64,000 nt of DNA. Source: Jaltomata sinuosa (taxonomy: Eukaryota > Streptophyta > Magnoliopsida > Solanales > Solanaceae). Where the stretch lies: NCBI GenBank assembly GCA_003996215.1, contig QJPP01002913.1:62001-126000 (forward strand), read 5' to 3'. Position numbers and translations under genes: made by a program. Each line of letters opens with the position of its first letter. The stretch's first letter is position 1. Below the pieces are notes generated by a model that was given only the letters and a program-made list of their open reading frames with translations, was not told where the DNA came from and made no database searches. Of this stretch, positions 1 to 14,042 are shown piece by piece.

Positions 1-366
1 ACTCTAATCTAAAAACTATGTATTCGCCCATGTAACTCTCGTACAAATCCATCCATAGTTGCTTTTATTCTTGCCTCATCTCTTTCCTCTGAGGCCCCGA
101 TTGAGGCTTAGATCCATGGTTTCAATTGTTTCAATACCTCGACCAACTGCATTGTAGTCTGACTCTATCATTAAACCATGTGCTACAGAAGTTCATAAGA
201 TATAGTGACCATACCTAAAGCAGGAGGGCATGGGAGCATGGTAGGAATAGATGTTGAAGGTCTGGAGGTTGAGGTGTCGTAGGAGGAACTATGGTACCCA
301 CTGTTGTATCACTACCCTGGTGGTCAAAACCTCTGTATGCTGATCAGTGGAACCTCTATCAATAAC
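1..366. other. Probable continuation of the transposon-protein element, no clear ORF
   Basis: No gene is recognisable. The stretch lies just downstream of the minus-strand transposon-protein pseudogene and is probably its 3' untranslated part. It is cut by the window edge. Confidence 0.4.
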
Positions 367-1748
367 TTATGTTGGGTTGTCAACCTGATCACCTATCTCA
401 ATTGTCCCCTCGAACAAGGTAGCTCCTGATGAAGTAGATGGTTGGGCTCTTCTTTGGGCAACTGGATTTGTGTCATATTTAATCAATCCAACATCCTGAA
501 TCTGTGTTACCTATATTGGATGATTGATGACTGGAAATATAAGGACACCTGAATTGATGCATAGTCGGTGAACCAAGAATTAAAATGGAATGTTAATGTT
601 ATCTCAAAACGACCTCTCGTAGATCTCATCAATAATGTACTGAGGAACATTAAGGTCATACCCTACCATAGTGATCGCTACCAAAACTGCTTGATCTGGA
701 GTGAGTGTGTTATCAGTACCTGTTGGATCAAGTTTGGTCTGCATAATTGCCCACCAAAACTTTCCAGCAAAATCCAACAATGCCTTCATTATCTCAGCTC
801 TGCCACCAACCTACTCAGCCTCAACTCCTTTCTCAAAAATGTAACCAGCAACCCATCTCAATAAGTCTCCTTTATGATCAGGATCTTTCATTTTATTTTG
901 ATCATTCACTGTTCTCATACAGTGGTCAAATTCTTCCATATTCATTAAAAGCTCATACTCACGCCTAAATAAGATGCATTGAATTGTGTGCTCTGAGATA
1001 TCTACGGGCCTACCCTACACTAATAGACTCGCTAATGAAGGTTGTTCCCTTGTCTAATGCCTCTGGGGAGTAATCTATTGCACTAAGGTGGCATACTATG
1101 CATAGAATTCATGGACCAACTCCAGACTGTAACTGCCCAATGGCTCCCCTATCTAACTAAACTGGCACTAATCAAATGTAGCCTGTATTTTTGAAACTTT
1201 GGCAAAGTCTATTGTCCGAATGCATGGATCCTCGAAAATCTTTCTCTTTAACACTTCTTTATTAGTTGGAGTCGTGTCCCTATCATAGATTATTTGTATT
1301 CTTAAAACACACAACTTTCAATTGTCACGAATATGGGCAGACTGATCTCCCTTTCTGCCTCAAACCTTCTTCTATCAGTAGATGTGTCAGTAGAACTCTT
1401 CTCCCCTATGCCAGAATCAGAATCATCAAAGTTCGACTCATTTCCATTTCCAGTACCTAATGATACCTCTCCCTCTTCAGACTGGGGAGAGGTAACATGT
1501 GCCTGTGTCTCAGCATGAGGTGCAGCCTGTGATGCAACTTGACTTGCATCTTGGTTTTTAGCTCTTTGCCTTGTGTTCAGATGCACAATGTTTGCATCAT
1601 CAAGATCACCCTCACACACTTCCTCAGATCCATTTTTTTCCGATTATGAAGACTCATCCACAAGCCTAGATTGGGTTTTGCAAGTGCTCTTCTTCCTTTT
1701 GGATGGTGTGGCTGCTTTGCCTTGTTTCGAGTTCCCTTTTGGAGGCAT
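367..1748 (-). pseudogene. Putative plant transposon protein (PF20167-like), degenerate
   Basis: A decayed ORF reads leftwards from ATG at 1746-1748 (starts MPPKGNSKQGKAATPSKRKK, basic). An in-frame TAA follows after about 34 codons. A Ser/Asp/Glu-rich stretch (1619-1302) comes next. After frameshifts, the segment 789-604 contains FWWAIMQTKLDPTG and a following TPDQAVLVAITM, which resembles the conserved core of the 'putative plant transposon protein' domain found with Athila-type retroelements: a W-rich helix, a (K/R)(L/I)xPT loop, then an alanine-rich helix. A Ser/Thr-rich tail ends at a TAA at 367-369. The role of this family is unknown; in Athila-like elements it often sits between pol and the 3' LTR. 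Several stops and frameshifts make it non-functional. The domain assignment is from memory of the family, not a search. Confidence 0.6.
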
Positions 1749-1831
1749 AGTACTTGTGAGTTAGAGTATTAGTACACAAAACACACAAAAAAATAATCAA
1801 AGCAAAAATTACATGGTTGAAAAATTGGAGG

Positions 1832-1975
1832 AGTCCACGAGCCATGAACCATTCCACGACCCGTGGGAACACCTCAAAAATCTCAGGCTATTATCACAGT
1901 GTGCAGGAACTGGGTCCACGAGCTGTGAACTGGTCCACGACCCATGAACTGCCCCTCGTGGAACTCAGTTCTGCA
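1832..1975. repeat. Word-variant tract (CCACGACCCGTGG theme)
   Basis: Within about 140 bases the words CCACGAGCC, CCACGACCCGTGG, CCACGAGCTGTG, CCACGACCCATG and CCTCGTGG recur. They are near-inverted versions of each other (CCACGAC and GTCGTGG) at irregular spacing. The tract lies in the minus-strand leader just upstream of the ATG at 1748. It could fold into alternative short hairpins. Comparable tracts with different core words occur in other elements of the window. Confidence 0.6.
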
Positions 1976-2122
1976 TCGATTACCAAGCAACCTTTCCCTA
2001 CAGACCACTCTACCATTTTTATACCATTAACACACAAACCCGCACTATACTTTCATGATTCTACTCAAAAGTTGTCTTCCCCATGGGTTCTAAACTCAAT
2101 ATTCACACATAGTCAACCCTAG

Positions 2123-5100
2123 GTCGGGTATTGTTTTATCCCTTTTCGAAAGAAGGAATTTGGAAAAGAATTAGTTTTGACACTTTAAATCATTTCAAAA
2201 ATTAAAAGGAAGTTATAAAATAATTTTGAAAACAAACAGAGTCGCCACTTAATTTTTATAAAGAAATTAAGAAAATTTAAATGAATTTCAAAAACATAAA
2301 AACAGAATTAAATCTTTAAAATTAGAAAAAATGGTAAGGGTTCAAGTAACGCCTTAAGAAGGGTATTAAGGTACTTAAGAACGTCCATTTAAAAAATGGT
2401 TGCCCAAAATAATTTTGACTAACTTGAAAAGAAAGTGGCTAATTTTTTAAATAGTTGATTTTTATGAAAATATTAAGAATATTAAAGATTTGAAAATTGT
2501 AGCAAACTTCAAACTTATTTTATCCAAGAAATTCACTTAAATGAAATAAATTTTTCAAAAATTTGAATAAGTTCTTCATGACTAGTCATTATGAAAAAAT
2601 AAGTTAAAATTGCAAGAAAATAATTAACTTTATGAAAAATAAGTAACTTTTGAAAAGGTGTGATTTTATTCTATCAAAAATGTGAAGTGATTTAAGGGTA
2701 AGAATTTTAGAGAAAAATATTAACTTAAATAAGTAGAAAAGTTGAGAAACTACTTCAATTTATCTTATGGAAAAACAAAACCTATAATAAAACAAGGTCA
2801 TTTTGAAAGAAACTAATCAAGGTAACCTTTAAACTTATTTGAAAAAATTGATCAAAATGTAAAAAATAGTTTTTTTCAAAATTCATGAATTCTTTTGATC
2901 CTAAATTAGAACATAAATAGGGAAAAGAATGCATTCTTTACTAAAAAAAAATCATTTTTTAGGCAAATTGACATAAAGTCTCATTTTTCTTTTTTATTTT
3001 TGACACAAACTAAATTACATGGCTAAATTCGAATAAAATGTAATAAAGGAAGAAAACAAAGATTAAATTAAAATGACAATATTTTAGGAGATCTATTTAG
3101 ATTTATTAAATCAAGGTTAGAATGAATTATAAAATAAATGAATTATAAAATAATTAATCATGGATAAATTACATGTAAAATAAGAGAAGAATTGAGATTT
3201 GGGCCCCTTTTGGCCCATTGCAAAAGTTGTCTAGATCTTGGACTTCAATTTCATGGACTTTGGTCCATTTTCATCCCTGTCTATCAACTTTATATCAACA
3301 ACTTTTCTTCTTGCTTTTCTTGTATATACACTGCATATCAGTGTATAACACCTATATAGTTGCTTCTCTTCCTCATATCTTCCTTGTATATCGCCCGCAT
3401 ATCAACTTCCCTATATCTTCTCTGTATACTTAGTATGCTATACCTTTTGGGCTTCTACTTTTAGCATGACTCGAATAGCAATAGGCTTAGCCCATCAGAA
3501 ATGCAAATGTGAGAGTCCAAATGGACTCAACTGATAGAATTCATGCAAAGAAAGAAAAAAAGAAAGGATCAATTACCATTTCCCCATTAATGTAGCTATA
3601 GGCTAAGCGAAGAAAATCAAACACCAAATTGACAAATATTTAATGGCACATAATAGTTTATTTAACCAAAGGCAGCTAATTCATGAGTTCTTTAATCGAA
3701 CTAATCAACATGATTCTATAACGAATTCAATCGCCAAAAGATAAAAAGATAAGATGATTCATTAGTTCATTTGATAAGAAAAGATGGTTGAACCTAAGGA
3801 GACATCAATTGAAATAATTCATTTTAAATGACTTGATCGAAAGCACCTCAACTAGGTAAAACCAGAATTATCATTATCGTGCTAACGCTTAGCTTCTGAA
3901 ATCTATCTAAGGATAAACTACTTTATCTACTCACATAGCAGGTACATATTTATGAGTTCTGAAAAAATAGGAATCATGTGAGATATAATCTTTTGAATAA
4001 TGACTGACCCAAACTAAAAATTGGACGTAAAAAATATAGCTCAAGTGAGCTATGACTCTTAAAGAGAGTTAATTTTTCTTTTTTAGACCCTAGATGATAT
4101 GAAAAAATCCAATAGGGTCTTCAGGGAATGCTCGACAACATGGTTGAAGAAATAGATTTTTAGGAAAGAGATAGGCCATTGAATGACTCCACTCCATCCC
4201 GGTGTTTAATTCTTCAAAGCTACTACAAAATCACGCTTGGTATGATTCAAGGCTTTCACATGGTATTATGAACAAAAGAAGGTCATTGAATATGATGCAA
4301 AATAGTCCAATTAACTAAAGTGGCTTAATATTGATTAAAACATAGGGTTTAGTAAACAATAATCAAATAAACAGAGGTGAAATCCATAGGTTATCATCAG
4401 CACACAAATGCCTTGGTTCTTGGAACTTCACATGGTATTGTGGACCATCGAGATCCTAGAACGTTGCTTAAAACAGTGTCATCCATAACTTGGAGGATTG
4501 TTTTCCCCATTTGAATCTCACAAAAAAAGAAGGGAAAATGAAAAAAAGCCAAACAAACATAATTTACATAGACTCTAGTCTAAATAATCAAGCACGACTT
4601 TAAAACTTCTAATTCTGGAAAAAAATCATAAGCTTCATATGCAAAGTATAACTATACTATTCCATTCATCAAACCAACACCATAACATTAACTTAAGCAC
4701 AAGACCATACTCAACTCGATGAGACCAAACTCGAACATAAATCAATCACAGAAAAGAAAAAAAATAGAGAGAGTATTACCTTCTTTGGTACAACTAACTG
4801 AGACGAGGAGTTGATCTTTGAGATTGTTTTGACTTTTCTATGAACTAGAGCTTTTTCTGGTTTCAATGGCAAGAGGAAAGGACCCTCCAGAATACCATGA
4901 AATTGCAGAGAATAGAGGTCAAGGAAACTTTTGGAACCTTCAAAGTCCTCAAAAATTGACCAAAACTTTCAATTTTCAACTGATAATTTCTCGACTAAGA
5001 ATTCCCAACCTAAACCCCTAAATTTTGATCTGATCTTTTAACACATTTTCCCTACTATTCCCATTATTTTGTAGTGAGAATGAAGGGTTTTTATAGGAGG

Positions 5101-6190
5101 GTTTGAGGATTTAAATTGGGAGGGAAAATGAGTAGAATTTTCGGACAAGGATTTGGGGGTTTCAATTTTAAAATCCAATTTGACCAGATAAAGGCACGTA
5201 TGTACTCTACAGTATGAAATTGGTTAATCAACTGAAGATTTGAGGGAATCCTACTGCATCTCATGGATAGGAACTACGAACGCCACCTGGCAATTTCTAG
5301 GATGTTCTAGAACATGAACAACTCACTATTCATACTATCAAGCAGAGAAGAGGGGTTTTAACAGAGGGAGTGAGCTTCTGACAATTTGAGGCATCATTGG
5401 GTGTTGTTTTAAGGAGTTTATATTCTCGTTAGCAATTTGATGGATGATGATAGTTGTTCATCTGGGTTCTTAGAAGAGAATGAGGAAAGAGAGGAAAAAG
5501 AAGAAGAGATGGAGGAAGTGTGCGCGTGAAGGGGGAACTACGTTCTTTTGGTGGAAATAATGAGAGTGTAGGGGCGTGGGGGTTATATACATATATGTAT
5601 ATGTGTGTGAGTCTATTGATGGGGATATTTAATTTGATGGGTGAATAAGGAGTGGACAGGGTATTTAGGTGGATATTTGGGTTGGGGAATTATTCTTGGG
5701 CCAAATCATTTGGCTGATTTAGAGGGTGGAAGTCAAATTAAACTTAGCCAAGCTAAACTAATAGAATGGCCAAATTAAATTAATCGGAACTAGATATGAG
5801 ACAAATTCATCTTCCAAATTAATTAAATAAGCTTCTAATATCCACAATTGAAAATAACTATCTTAATAAAACTTAACCTATTCAAAATCAAAGAATTAAT
5901 TATACAATCAATTCTTGATTTTAAATCAATTTTGAGGAAAAATAGAGCTTTTTTTTAATTCAAAGTTCAAACAGTATTTTTAACCAAAATAATTTTCAGA
6001 GTATTTCATTAAATAAAAATTCAAATAATTCCACATATTTAGATATGGAAATATATATTTTCACCTAAGAATGACAAAACAGGCTAGAAACTGATATCGA
6101 AATTCCCTTAATGTATATTTCAAAATTGTTTAAAAATAAAGAAGATCAAAATTAATTTGAATTGTGGAGGAAAAAAATTGGGTGTCAAAA
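2123..6190 (-). mobile_element. Long LTR (Ogre/Tat-type), probably solo
   Basis: On the minus strand the right edge begins TTTTGACACCCAATTTTT. This matches the start of the solo LTR at 28003 (TGTTGACACCCAATTTTGGC) apart from the mutated second base. The left part carries the 3'-end signature of this LTR type, AAGTGGCGACTCTG (minus, near 2245) and the block near 2330-2390, both similar to the end of the 28003-33056 LTR. Length is about 4.07 kb. Flanks CCTAG (2118-2122) and CCTAC (6191-6195) look like a 5-bp target duplication with one mismatch, and the outer flanks read well as one continuous sequence when joined. No primer site or coding region is attached, so I call it solo. The exact left edge is uncertain by a few bases. 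Confidence 0.6.
5088..5095 (-). promoter_or_regulatory. TATA box of the long minus-strand LTR
   Basis: TATAAAAA on the minus strand in a C-rich context (CCTCCTATAAAAACCC), about 1.1 kb inside the LTR. This is a plausible U3/R boundary. Confidence 0.45.
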
Positions 6191-6960
6191 CCTACCCCAT
6201 CCTTTGGGTAGGGTTAATGCAAAGAACCCTGGACAAAGAGAATTGACTATTCCAATTTTGTCCGACCATAAATTCATCTCTTGGAAGCAGTTGGTTTTAG
6301 CACGAATTTAAAGGACTTACGGCCAAACTCTGGTGTCGAGTTTCTTACATATCTCAGGTTACATGAGAATTCAAGCGACTTGTAGTTCCAGATGCTTGAT
6401 TTTATGCACGATTTTCAAATAAATTCCAAAAGCTATCTCTATTTCAAATTAAGGAGAGACCAGAAAGCTGTGGAGTGAGAGGATTGGGGTGATTTTGGAG
6501 TGTAGCCAAGTTTTTAACATAGATCCCTCCTACATACCCACATGCCTTCTGATAGTGGTGTGGTTTTATTAAAGTGAAAGTCGATCCTCAACTCGCATCC
6601 AGAATGTTTGATATTTCTTTCTAGACTATATCTAGTTTGCTGCTAAGAAAAAGTTCCACGTTGTAGAGTGTCCATTTTGGCATCGTCTACACTTGTGGTT
6701 TTGATTAGAGAATTTCATCCTCTCGGATGCTCTTGAAAACATTTGGAACAAGATTTGTTAGTAGGAAATGAAAATATAGGGGTAGTATCTCTTACGACAT
6801 TAGTGTCTCTTATGATATTTATGTATATTGTTTGCTTGGATGGAGATGCCTTCTTTCCTAATTCCTGTTGTAGAGTATTTGTGGTATATGATAATGACAA
6901 TATTGTGGTTATCCGTGCATTCCTATTGTTGCGACTTAGTAGTGTTATACCTAGTGCATA
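6191..6960. other. Older sequence left of the Tekay-like insertion; start of a tandem-repeat field
   Basis: No gene is seen. The last 100 bases (near 6860-6960) contain the words GTTGCGACTTAGTAGTGTTAT and CTAGTGCATA. These continue in the repeats at 18092-18370, so the field was one block before the element at 6961-18091 inserted. Confidence 0.5.
6956..6960. repeat. Left target-site duplication of Tekay-like element I
   Basis: GCATA directly before the LTR. The partner at 18092-18096 is ACATA, one mismatch. Confidence 0.55.
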
Positions 6961-9900
6961 TGTCACGACCCGATTTCTCAGGTCATGATGGCACCTACAA
7001 CCCCCAGTAGGCGAACCAATTCCCGTAGCCCAGAACGGTTAGTAATGGGCTACTACCTAACCAAAATGCACCAACACACAGAAATAAGCGGAAACAAAAC
7101 TCGAATATAAATACATAAAGGAAACTACATCAACCCCAAGACTTGGTATCAATAGTACAGAAGATTCTAATAGAGTACAAGTGCTAGAAGTAATAAAATA
7201 CAATACAAATTTGTCTCCGAAAGTACAAAGAGCAACAGTACAACAGAAGAGATGTAGACAAGCCCTGACCATCAGGTGCTCACCCTAGTCTCGAAGATCC
7301 AAAAGCTGCACGAGTCTCCAAGGCGATCAACAGCGAGAACTCAAACAATATCTGCACAGAAAGTGCAGAAGTGTAGTATGAGCACCAAAACAATGGGTAC
7401 TCAGTAGGCATCATCGACCGACTGAGTGCATATAAGATATAAGAGCAGTAAGTAACATATATCAAGAAATCAGTCACTGAAGCAATAAGCAAGGCACAAG
7501 GAGCTAGCACAGATCATCCATAACCAAGAGCTTCAAGTAACACATGCTAGCACAGAGATACAATCACACAGAATCACTGGTGAAGGAAAGAAGAATGCAC
7601 CTAGAGTCCTTGTACAACAATATACGTAAGTAGATAGAGAGTTGAGAAAATGGTGGTATACCGATAACCTCAAGTAAAAGGAAAAGACAGAGAGCAGTCA
7701 AACATACTAAAAATGGAATCAACGAGAATAAGGAAATCATAACACCAATCCAATCACATGATAGCATAACCAGGGAATCACCTCATAAGTACAACCCTAT
7801 GATGAAATAATTAGGCCACAATAACCGAGAGATACCACTCAACTTCCCACAAAGATAGAGCCAAAATCTCACACTTTGCTCAGAAGGCCACACAAAAGTG
7901 CCTCGATAAGATAGGACTCCAAAGCCCTCTAAATAATCAGACATCCCACAACCAAAGCCTCAACAGGCTAGCCATCACTAATCTTTTAACAACCGGGTGC
8001 CAAGACAAGCTCTAAGTAAAAACAGGAGTAAATATAGTCTACCTACAGTCCCAACGGCTGCCTATACAACTGAGGAATACAATCAAGTGAAAACTAACCC
8101 TCCAACATCCCATACTACCAGAGCGTACACTGAACACACAGCAAACAAGGGTGGAATCCAATGCATGATATGATATGATGTGAAATAGAACCTCTGTATG
8201 TACCTCCTCCGGTGCCAATTGGGCCCAGCAGGCAGGTTCCATAGAAGGACTCAGCTTGTATACCTCTACTACACCGTATACCCTTCCCTCCAGCGCATGC
8301 AGCCCGAAGCCCCAGGCCCAGAGCGGCAAGATCCATGAGGTCCCCGACCCCATTCTAAAACTCAGTATCAAGGAATGTCATCCGGAAGCAAGTCTGGGAT
8401 CAAGATAGAGACCCAGTCTCGAATATGCATGCCCAGACCCCATCCAGGACTAAAGTAGTAGAAAATGCCTCAAAAACTCCTCCAAGGGTGCTCGGGCGTA
8501 ATCGAGTCTAAAACTATAGTAAATCAAGTCTAGTGCTCCACCCCGCAGAGACTAGTATCAGTAATAAAATCAAGTTTGGTGCTATGCCCCGCAAAGACTA
8601 GTACCAGTAATAAAATATGTGTGAAAACATCCAAAAATCCCCTTTTCTATCATCAACAGTACCAAAAACGGGCCCCCAGGGCCATGCAAATTTAAGAAAA
8701 CTGTCTGTAGTGGCTCACAAACAAAACTGTAGTAAAATATGCAGGGGAAAACCTTTTTCATAGATGGTATGCTCGCACACAAATATAAATTAGCCCAATG
8801 GCTCACAACAATTCCTATCAGCCCTGCACAGGCCCAGTAGCTACTCAGTAGACATAACCAGCCTAAAAGGATAATCTCTATGTCCGGGACTCGCGAACAT
8901 TCCCCAATAACCCACCATCTATGTTCCAGAGTCAATACAAGGCCACACAGGACCACAAAGGTAATGTATAACACTACGCGAATACTACAAATAGCGCATG
9001 AAATAATGAACGAACAAGGCGGACAAGGTCTGGGGTACCAACCTATAATAATGCACCCAAGGATGCTAATTAATGCAGTTATAGCCTATATACGCAGAGT
9101 CTAGATAGGGGAAGCCATAACCTACCTGTCATCCAATGACTAGGTGCGGGAACGGCGTCGTTCAGGCTCAAACTGCTCCGGGCAGCTCCGAATCACAAAA
9201 ACACTTTCAACTGAAGTCCCAAAGGCGTCTCTATAAAGCCTGACCAACCAAGGTAATGGAATAATTGCTAGAATCGACAAGGCTGCAAGAACGAGCCATA
9301 GCCATTTGATAAGGTGTTAATGTCACACTCACGACCAGCCAACTCCAAAATATAAAATGAGGCCAATAACAATAATAAATGGCAGCTAAATACAACAACA
9401 ATATGTTAACCACATCTCAAAGGAGTGACGAGCTCCCAAGGCACTATTTCAAGGCGTACTTCACGTTGTCCAATCCAATCACTATCGTATGCGATCCCAA
9501 AAAGAATCACACAATTTCCCAATCCCTCCAACACCTTACTACAACCATAACACCACAAAAATAACCAAACATAATAAGATAAAAGGGCTGTCAAAAGCCA
9601 CAATATCCAAAACACAACTTCGTGGCTCGGAAAGCTGTAAAAATGATACTAGAACATGTAATTACGAAGGAGGATCCTAGGGGAGTGATTTCCTTGACAA
9701 AAATATTCAATATCCCAAGATTAACAACCTGCCTCCTTGCAGGAACAACAAACATATCCAAATCCAACAAGAAACTACTACAAGTTATCGAAAAATACAA
9801 CTTTTCGTGACTAGAAGGTTAGAATCTTGATTCAACAAATAGATAAGTGTACGGAATCCATACCTCACCAATATAACTCCATAGCTATTGCCAAATACTC

Positions 9901-10805
9901 TAAAAACACATGTTGGCTCACTGCATCAACACCCACAAAGATACACCATAAAATCGATGGGGAAAACTATACCAAAATGACGAGCTCGCGACGTAGAGCA
10001 ACTTCCGTTAAACTTCCGAATTGAAAGCATCAAAGTCCATGGATTATTTAGGGACCTTCTCTTTGATTATCAAAAGATTTTGGGTGATTTTTATGAATTA
10101 AAATGAAGTTGGAACACCTTTTATAAAGCAAAACCGACTTAGGATGTGGGCCCCACTTTGACGTGCCTGCTTGTGCAGTCTTACGAAAATGTGAATATCT
10201 CTTTATTTTTAAGTCGTGTGTACAAACGGTTTAGTGTGTTGGAAACTAGACTCGTAGACCTTCGATTTGGTATATTGGGAACCCACTAATTCTTTATAGA
10301 TAGGGAGAAACACCCCAAGACATTTAACCCAAATTTGAAGAGAATTCCTTAAAGGAATTTACAATAACTTTTTCCAACTTTTGTTTTGCAACTTGCTTGA
10401 CTTCAAAAATTATCATACGACCATTTTGCGATTATAATACCTCATAACACATCCTTCTTAGTATATTAGACACTATTAGTCTTACCCCAAAGGCACGGGT
10501 TACTTTAAACCTTCCAAATGGGCGAGGTGTTACACGAGGCATTTCTTTAACTCGAACTCTCGAGTAAGGGATTCCCTTGACCTAGAACCTTGGTTTAATT
10601 CTTTGGTATTACCAAGAATGTTGACGGAAGTCAACGATTTCCAAAGTTGAAACTCTGAAATGAGGAACGGCTATAAAGACCAAACAAACAGCCCGGGCAC
10701 CAAACTACCGGTCCCGACAAGCCATAAATGACTTGGGCCGCTACAAATAAGCTCTAATGGTACAAGAAAGGCGAAAACGTGTAAATGACCAGAAGGGTCA
10801 TTACA
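6961..10805 (-). repeat. 3' LTR of Tekay-like element I
   Basis: Bounded by TGTCACGACCC on the left and GGGTCATTACA on the right as seen on the plus strand, i.e. TG...CA termini. It is nearly collinear with 14249-18091, with scattered substitutions and small indels. Open frames in both copies (for instance near 7280-7510 and 8582-8974, minus) are fortuitous and carry no known domain. A possible TATA element, TTTATAAAAGG, lies on the minus strand at 10117-10127. Confidence 0.9.
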
Positions 10806-10845
10806 TCATCCAGTATAAAAAGACTTTCTCCCCTGATAGTCAAGA
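10806..10845 (-). other. Polypurine-type region before the 3' LTR of element I
   Basis: On the minus strand, GGGGAGAAAGTC followed by a T-rich stretch and GGATGA directly precedes the LTR. The full-length relative has a matching AAAGTC...GGATGA just before 56299. This is the expected plus-strand priming region. Confidence 0.5.
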
Positions 10846-11377
10846 AGAAAGAAAATACCAGAGATTTAAGAACAGCAGATAGCACGCCCGCACTACTCTC
10901 TTGAACAACCCGAGTGGCCTCCATGACCGGACGACATCCAATAGAACAGAACCAAAGAAAGCAACCAAGCCTTAGTTTCTTACTAGCCAAGCTAGATTTC
11001 AACCTCCAAAGATCTGCCAACCCAAACTGAACCTCGAGAATCTTAACCAAAAGCACCTACACAACACCGAAACCAGAGCACCAAGTCTATCAACACACAG
11101 AACTCGAATCCTCAAAACCATACCAAGTTTACTAGAAAATCCATCAACCCAAAACTCTAACTCATGAACCCGCTGTTCCGCAAAACCCTTTTTTTTTATT
11201 CTAAACTGAATCCTTTAGCATCATAAACCGGAAGTTGCATACAAGTCGAACACCCAAACCACCCTTGAAACATAAACTGACACATCGTAGATCCATAGTT
11301 CCTACTTATACTTTACCATGAACGAAGTCACCCATTTTATTCGAACTCACTTCAAGACAAGATATAGGCTACTAGCC

Positions 11378-11626
11378 TTAGCCATCCAGGATAACAACCC
11401 GTAGAATATCATTGAAAATTAAACTTAAATGCCCTGACTGACCATCAACCAACGAACGAACACTTTTGCTAACATCGAACTTGCTAACTGAACCATGCCA
11501 GGTCTGAATCAACTGAAAGTGAATGAACCAGGGCAACCTTCCCAAAATACCCAAACCAAAACCATGATCCTGCAAGAAGTGTGGTAAGCCTACCACGAAG
11601 TCTGTAACCATGAGCCAAACTCCCAA
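11378..11626 (-). pseudogene. Possible integrase remnant of element I
   Basis: An 82-codon open frame contains TDFVVGLPHFLQ followed by WFIHFQLIQTW. This recalls the integrase core start seen in the relative at 55200-55300 (MDFVVGLPRTSR, then SAHFLLVQTTY). No second catalytic Asp or Glu can be placed. Its position between gag (13.5-14.0 kb) and the 3' LTR fits a pol remnant. The rest of 10806-13450 gives no readable protease or RT, so this is a weak assignment. Confidence 0.4.
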
Positions 11627-13451
11627 CTCTAGAAAACACTGCTGCTACTCCGAACACTCGAACACCATTTGAATGTGAAATTGCCTTACGAATCTCACCT
11701 CAGGAAGAAGTCCACCATGCCACGAATATCAAGTCCAAACACCCCGAAGGCAAAGGAAAAAAGTGCCTGGGGTTCAAAGTTACCATCTAGCCATAGAAAT
11801 TTTTGCATATACTTTCAACTCATTCCTTTGGCTCGAATAAACTGCTCTACCGGATCTGCAAACAGCCAAACACTTTGAAGCATATATCATAACGAACTTC
11901 TAGTCCATATTGGCCGAGTCTAACAAACACTGGAACCCCACATAAACAACAACTCTGGAGGAATTAATTAAACAAGATTTCAAATCCTGGGCAAACGAAT
12001 GGATATTACCAGTCTCTACGTATCATCAGAACTCAAAATAGCCTCGCTAGTCTCAACCCGCACAAGATGACCACATAAAGCATACACCACTGCTGAAGCT
12101 CAAACTTACGCTGCTGAGTCTGTCTAACCATGGTAGAAGGACCTCGTACTAACTGGAACACTGCTGAAATCTGGAATATTCTGCCTCTTGCAGAGGTTAG
12201 CCCAGGACTAGGTGTCCAAGGCCAATAGCCACATCTGCAACTTAAGTAAAGAAGCTAAGTTGCCCGCACCCACTGCCTCCCGGCACTCAGATGCGGCAAC
12301 CAAATAGAAACTGCCATGAACCATCCGATGTAACCTGTCAAGCCATGATTCTGAACCCCGACTTTCAAAACTGCCAACCAAAGCCTTGGTCGAACTCGTA
12401 TGCTGCTAATGAACCCCTAAGAACCCAACCCAACTAGGCCTGAATATGTAAGTTTCCAACACCGCAGCTGCTACTGAAACAAAAACCAATCGATAGAAAA
12501 CCCATGATAATGTGTAGACGGCTAAATCGAATCACCAACACACAATCCCAAAGCAAACCTTCACCGCCACCTTAGGCAACTACTAGGACACATAAATACA
12601 AACAAAGAGTCATCTCCCTCCTTTTTCAACTAAACAAAAATCCTTCCTTAGCACATACCAAACCTTACAAATCCTCTCTCAAATAAGAACCTGAAGCCAT
12701 TACCTTACTTTTCATAGCTACACGTCAAATTCAATAAGGCAGGAGAAGAATGGGTCGGATGCCCAACTCACCCAAAATACTTACAAATACGACCCAACCA
12801 TGAGGTTATGATTAACACTTAGTCGAAAGTGCTAAAGGCAAGACCCAATCACGATGCCAACATCAAGAGCTCATCGAAAGAACTACGATCAAGATTCATC
12901 CCAACTGCAGCTAGGGATACAACAAAACACCCAATGGACCAGGAAGTGGAGGAGACTATGGGAACAACCCACATACCTGCCAACCTCCTAAACTAATCAA
13001 CAAAGAGGGTCGACGCTAGACACTTGGGAGACCAAACCAATCTATGCACACTAGCATAACCAATATCTCCCAACAGAGGCAAAATCTCAACTCTAGCCCA
13101 ACTACCGGTAATACACCAAACCATCACACAGATCTCTAGCCACGCTAGATAACAGCCTAGGCAACAACCATCTAGGACCGCTCAACAAGGGCAACTCAAC
13201 CACAAGTCTAAAATCACAATGAAACAGGGATAACCCAATTAGAAATAGACTAACAAGAACTACCCACGAGCTACAACTCCGGGAAAACACCTCTCAAGGC
13301 TAACTTACCCCCATCCACTACTAAAGAATAAACTACCAATAAAACAACGTATCGATACTACAATTTGGGTAGACAAACAACTTAAACAAGTAGCAGGTAG
13401 GCATATAAGCAATTACATGATAGAAGGGATAGAGTCGCAACACGAGTGGGA

Positions 13452-14042
13452 CTAACATAAGTCGAAGGTAGCAAAAGCTTGACCTGGAGCAGCGGTGTCA
13501 GAAACCTCTACCTCTGGCCCACCAAGAGGAGCATTAAGCTGACAAAATCTAACTCTGGACTGAGTAGTCGAAACTGAAAACCCAACCGGCCCTCTCCAGG
13601 GACAATCTCTATAAAGGTGACCAATCTCTCCACAATGATAACAATCAGGTTGTCTGGGATACACAATCATGGGGAAATTACTAGCAAAGTGCCCATGCTC
13701 ACCACATCAAAAACAACCTCTACCAGATGAAGTCCGACGAGAAAATCTCACCTCGTACTCCAATACTGACAGACAACCCTGCTGAAAAACTGGAAGCCCA
13801 ACCCTAACTGAAACACCACTCGCAAAACCAGGTACTGAAACACTTACCAAAGGACTCAGAGTCCTAGCCACGGTGTCCTAAAATGCTGAGGTCGCTATAA
13901 ATCCAATCGGAGGTTGGGCTGACCCCACACCCCCTATCTGAGGTAGTAAACTCTCACTCTAGAGTCTTGGCACTATTGAAAGCACTAAAACAACAAGCAT
14001 AGAAGCCTCGGCACCAACCTCTATCGTACTCTTATGAGGCAT
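13452..14042 (-). pseudogene. gag C-terminal region with zinc knuckles, element I
   Basis: Reading leftwards from ATG at 14040-14042 (MPHKSTIEVG), a frame broken by a few stops reaches a degenerate knuckle (CGEHGHFASNFP, first Cys partly lost). A complete CCHC knuckle follows, CYHCGEIGHLYRDC, at about 13643-13602 (C-X2-C-X4-H-X4-C). Such knuckles bind the element RNA in the Gag particle. Upstream gag sequence is short compared with the relative at 51247-52640, so the N-terminal Gag domain is largely missing. Confidence 0.65.

Noticed and set aside
7057..9810. Several open frames of 60-130 codons in the Tekay-like LTRs, some repeated in both LTRs
   Set aside because: They lie wholly inside LTRs, have hydrophobic or random composition and no domain. 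Their recurrence only reflects LTR duplication.
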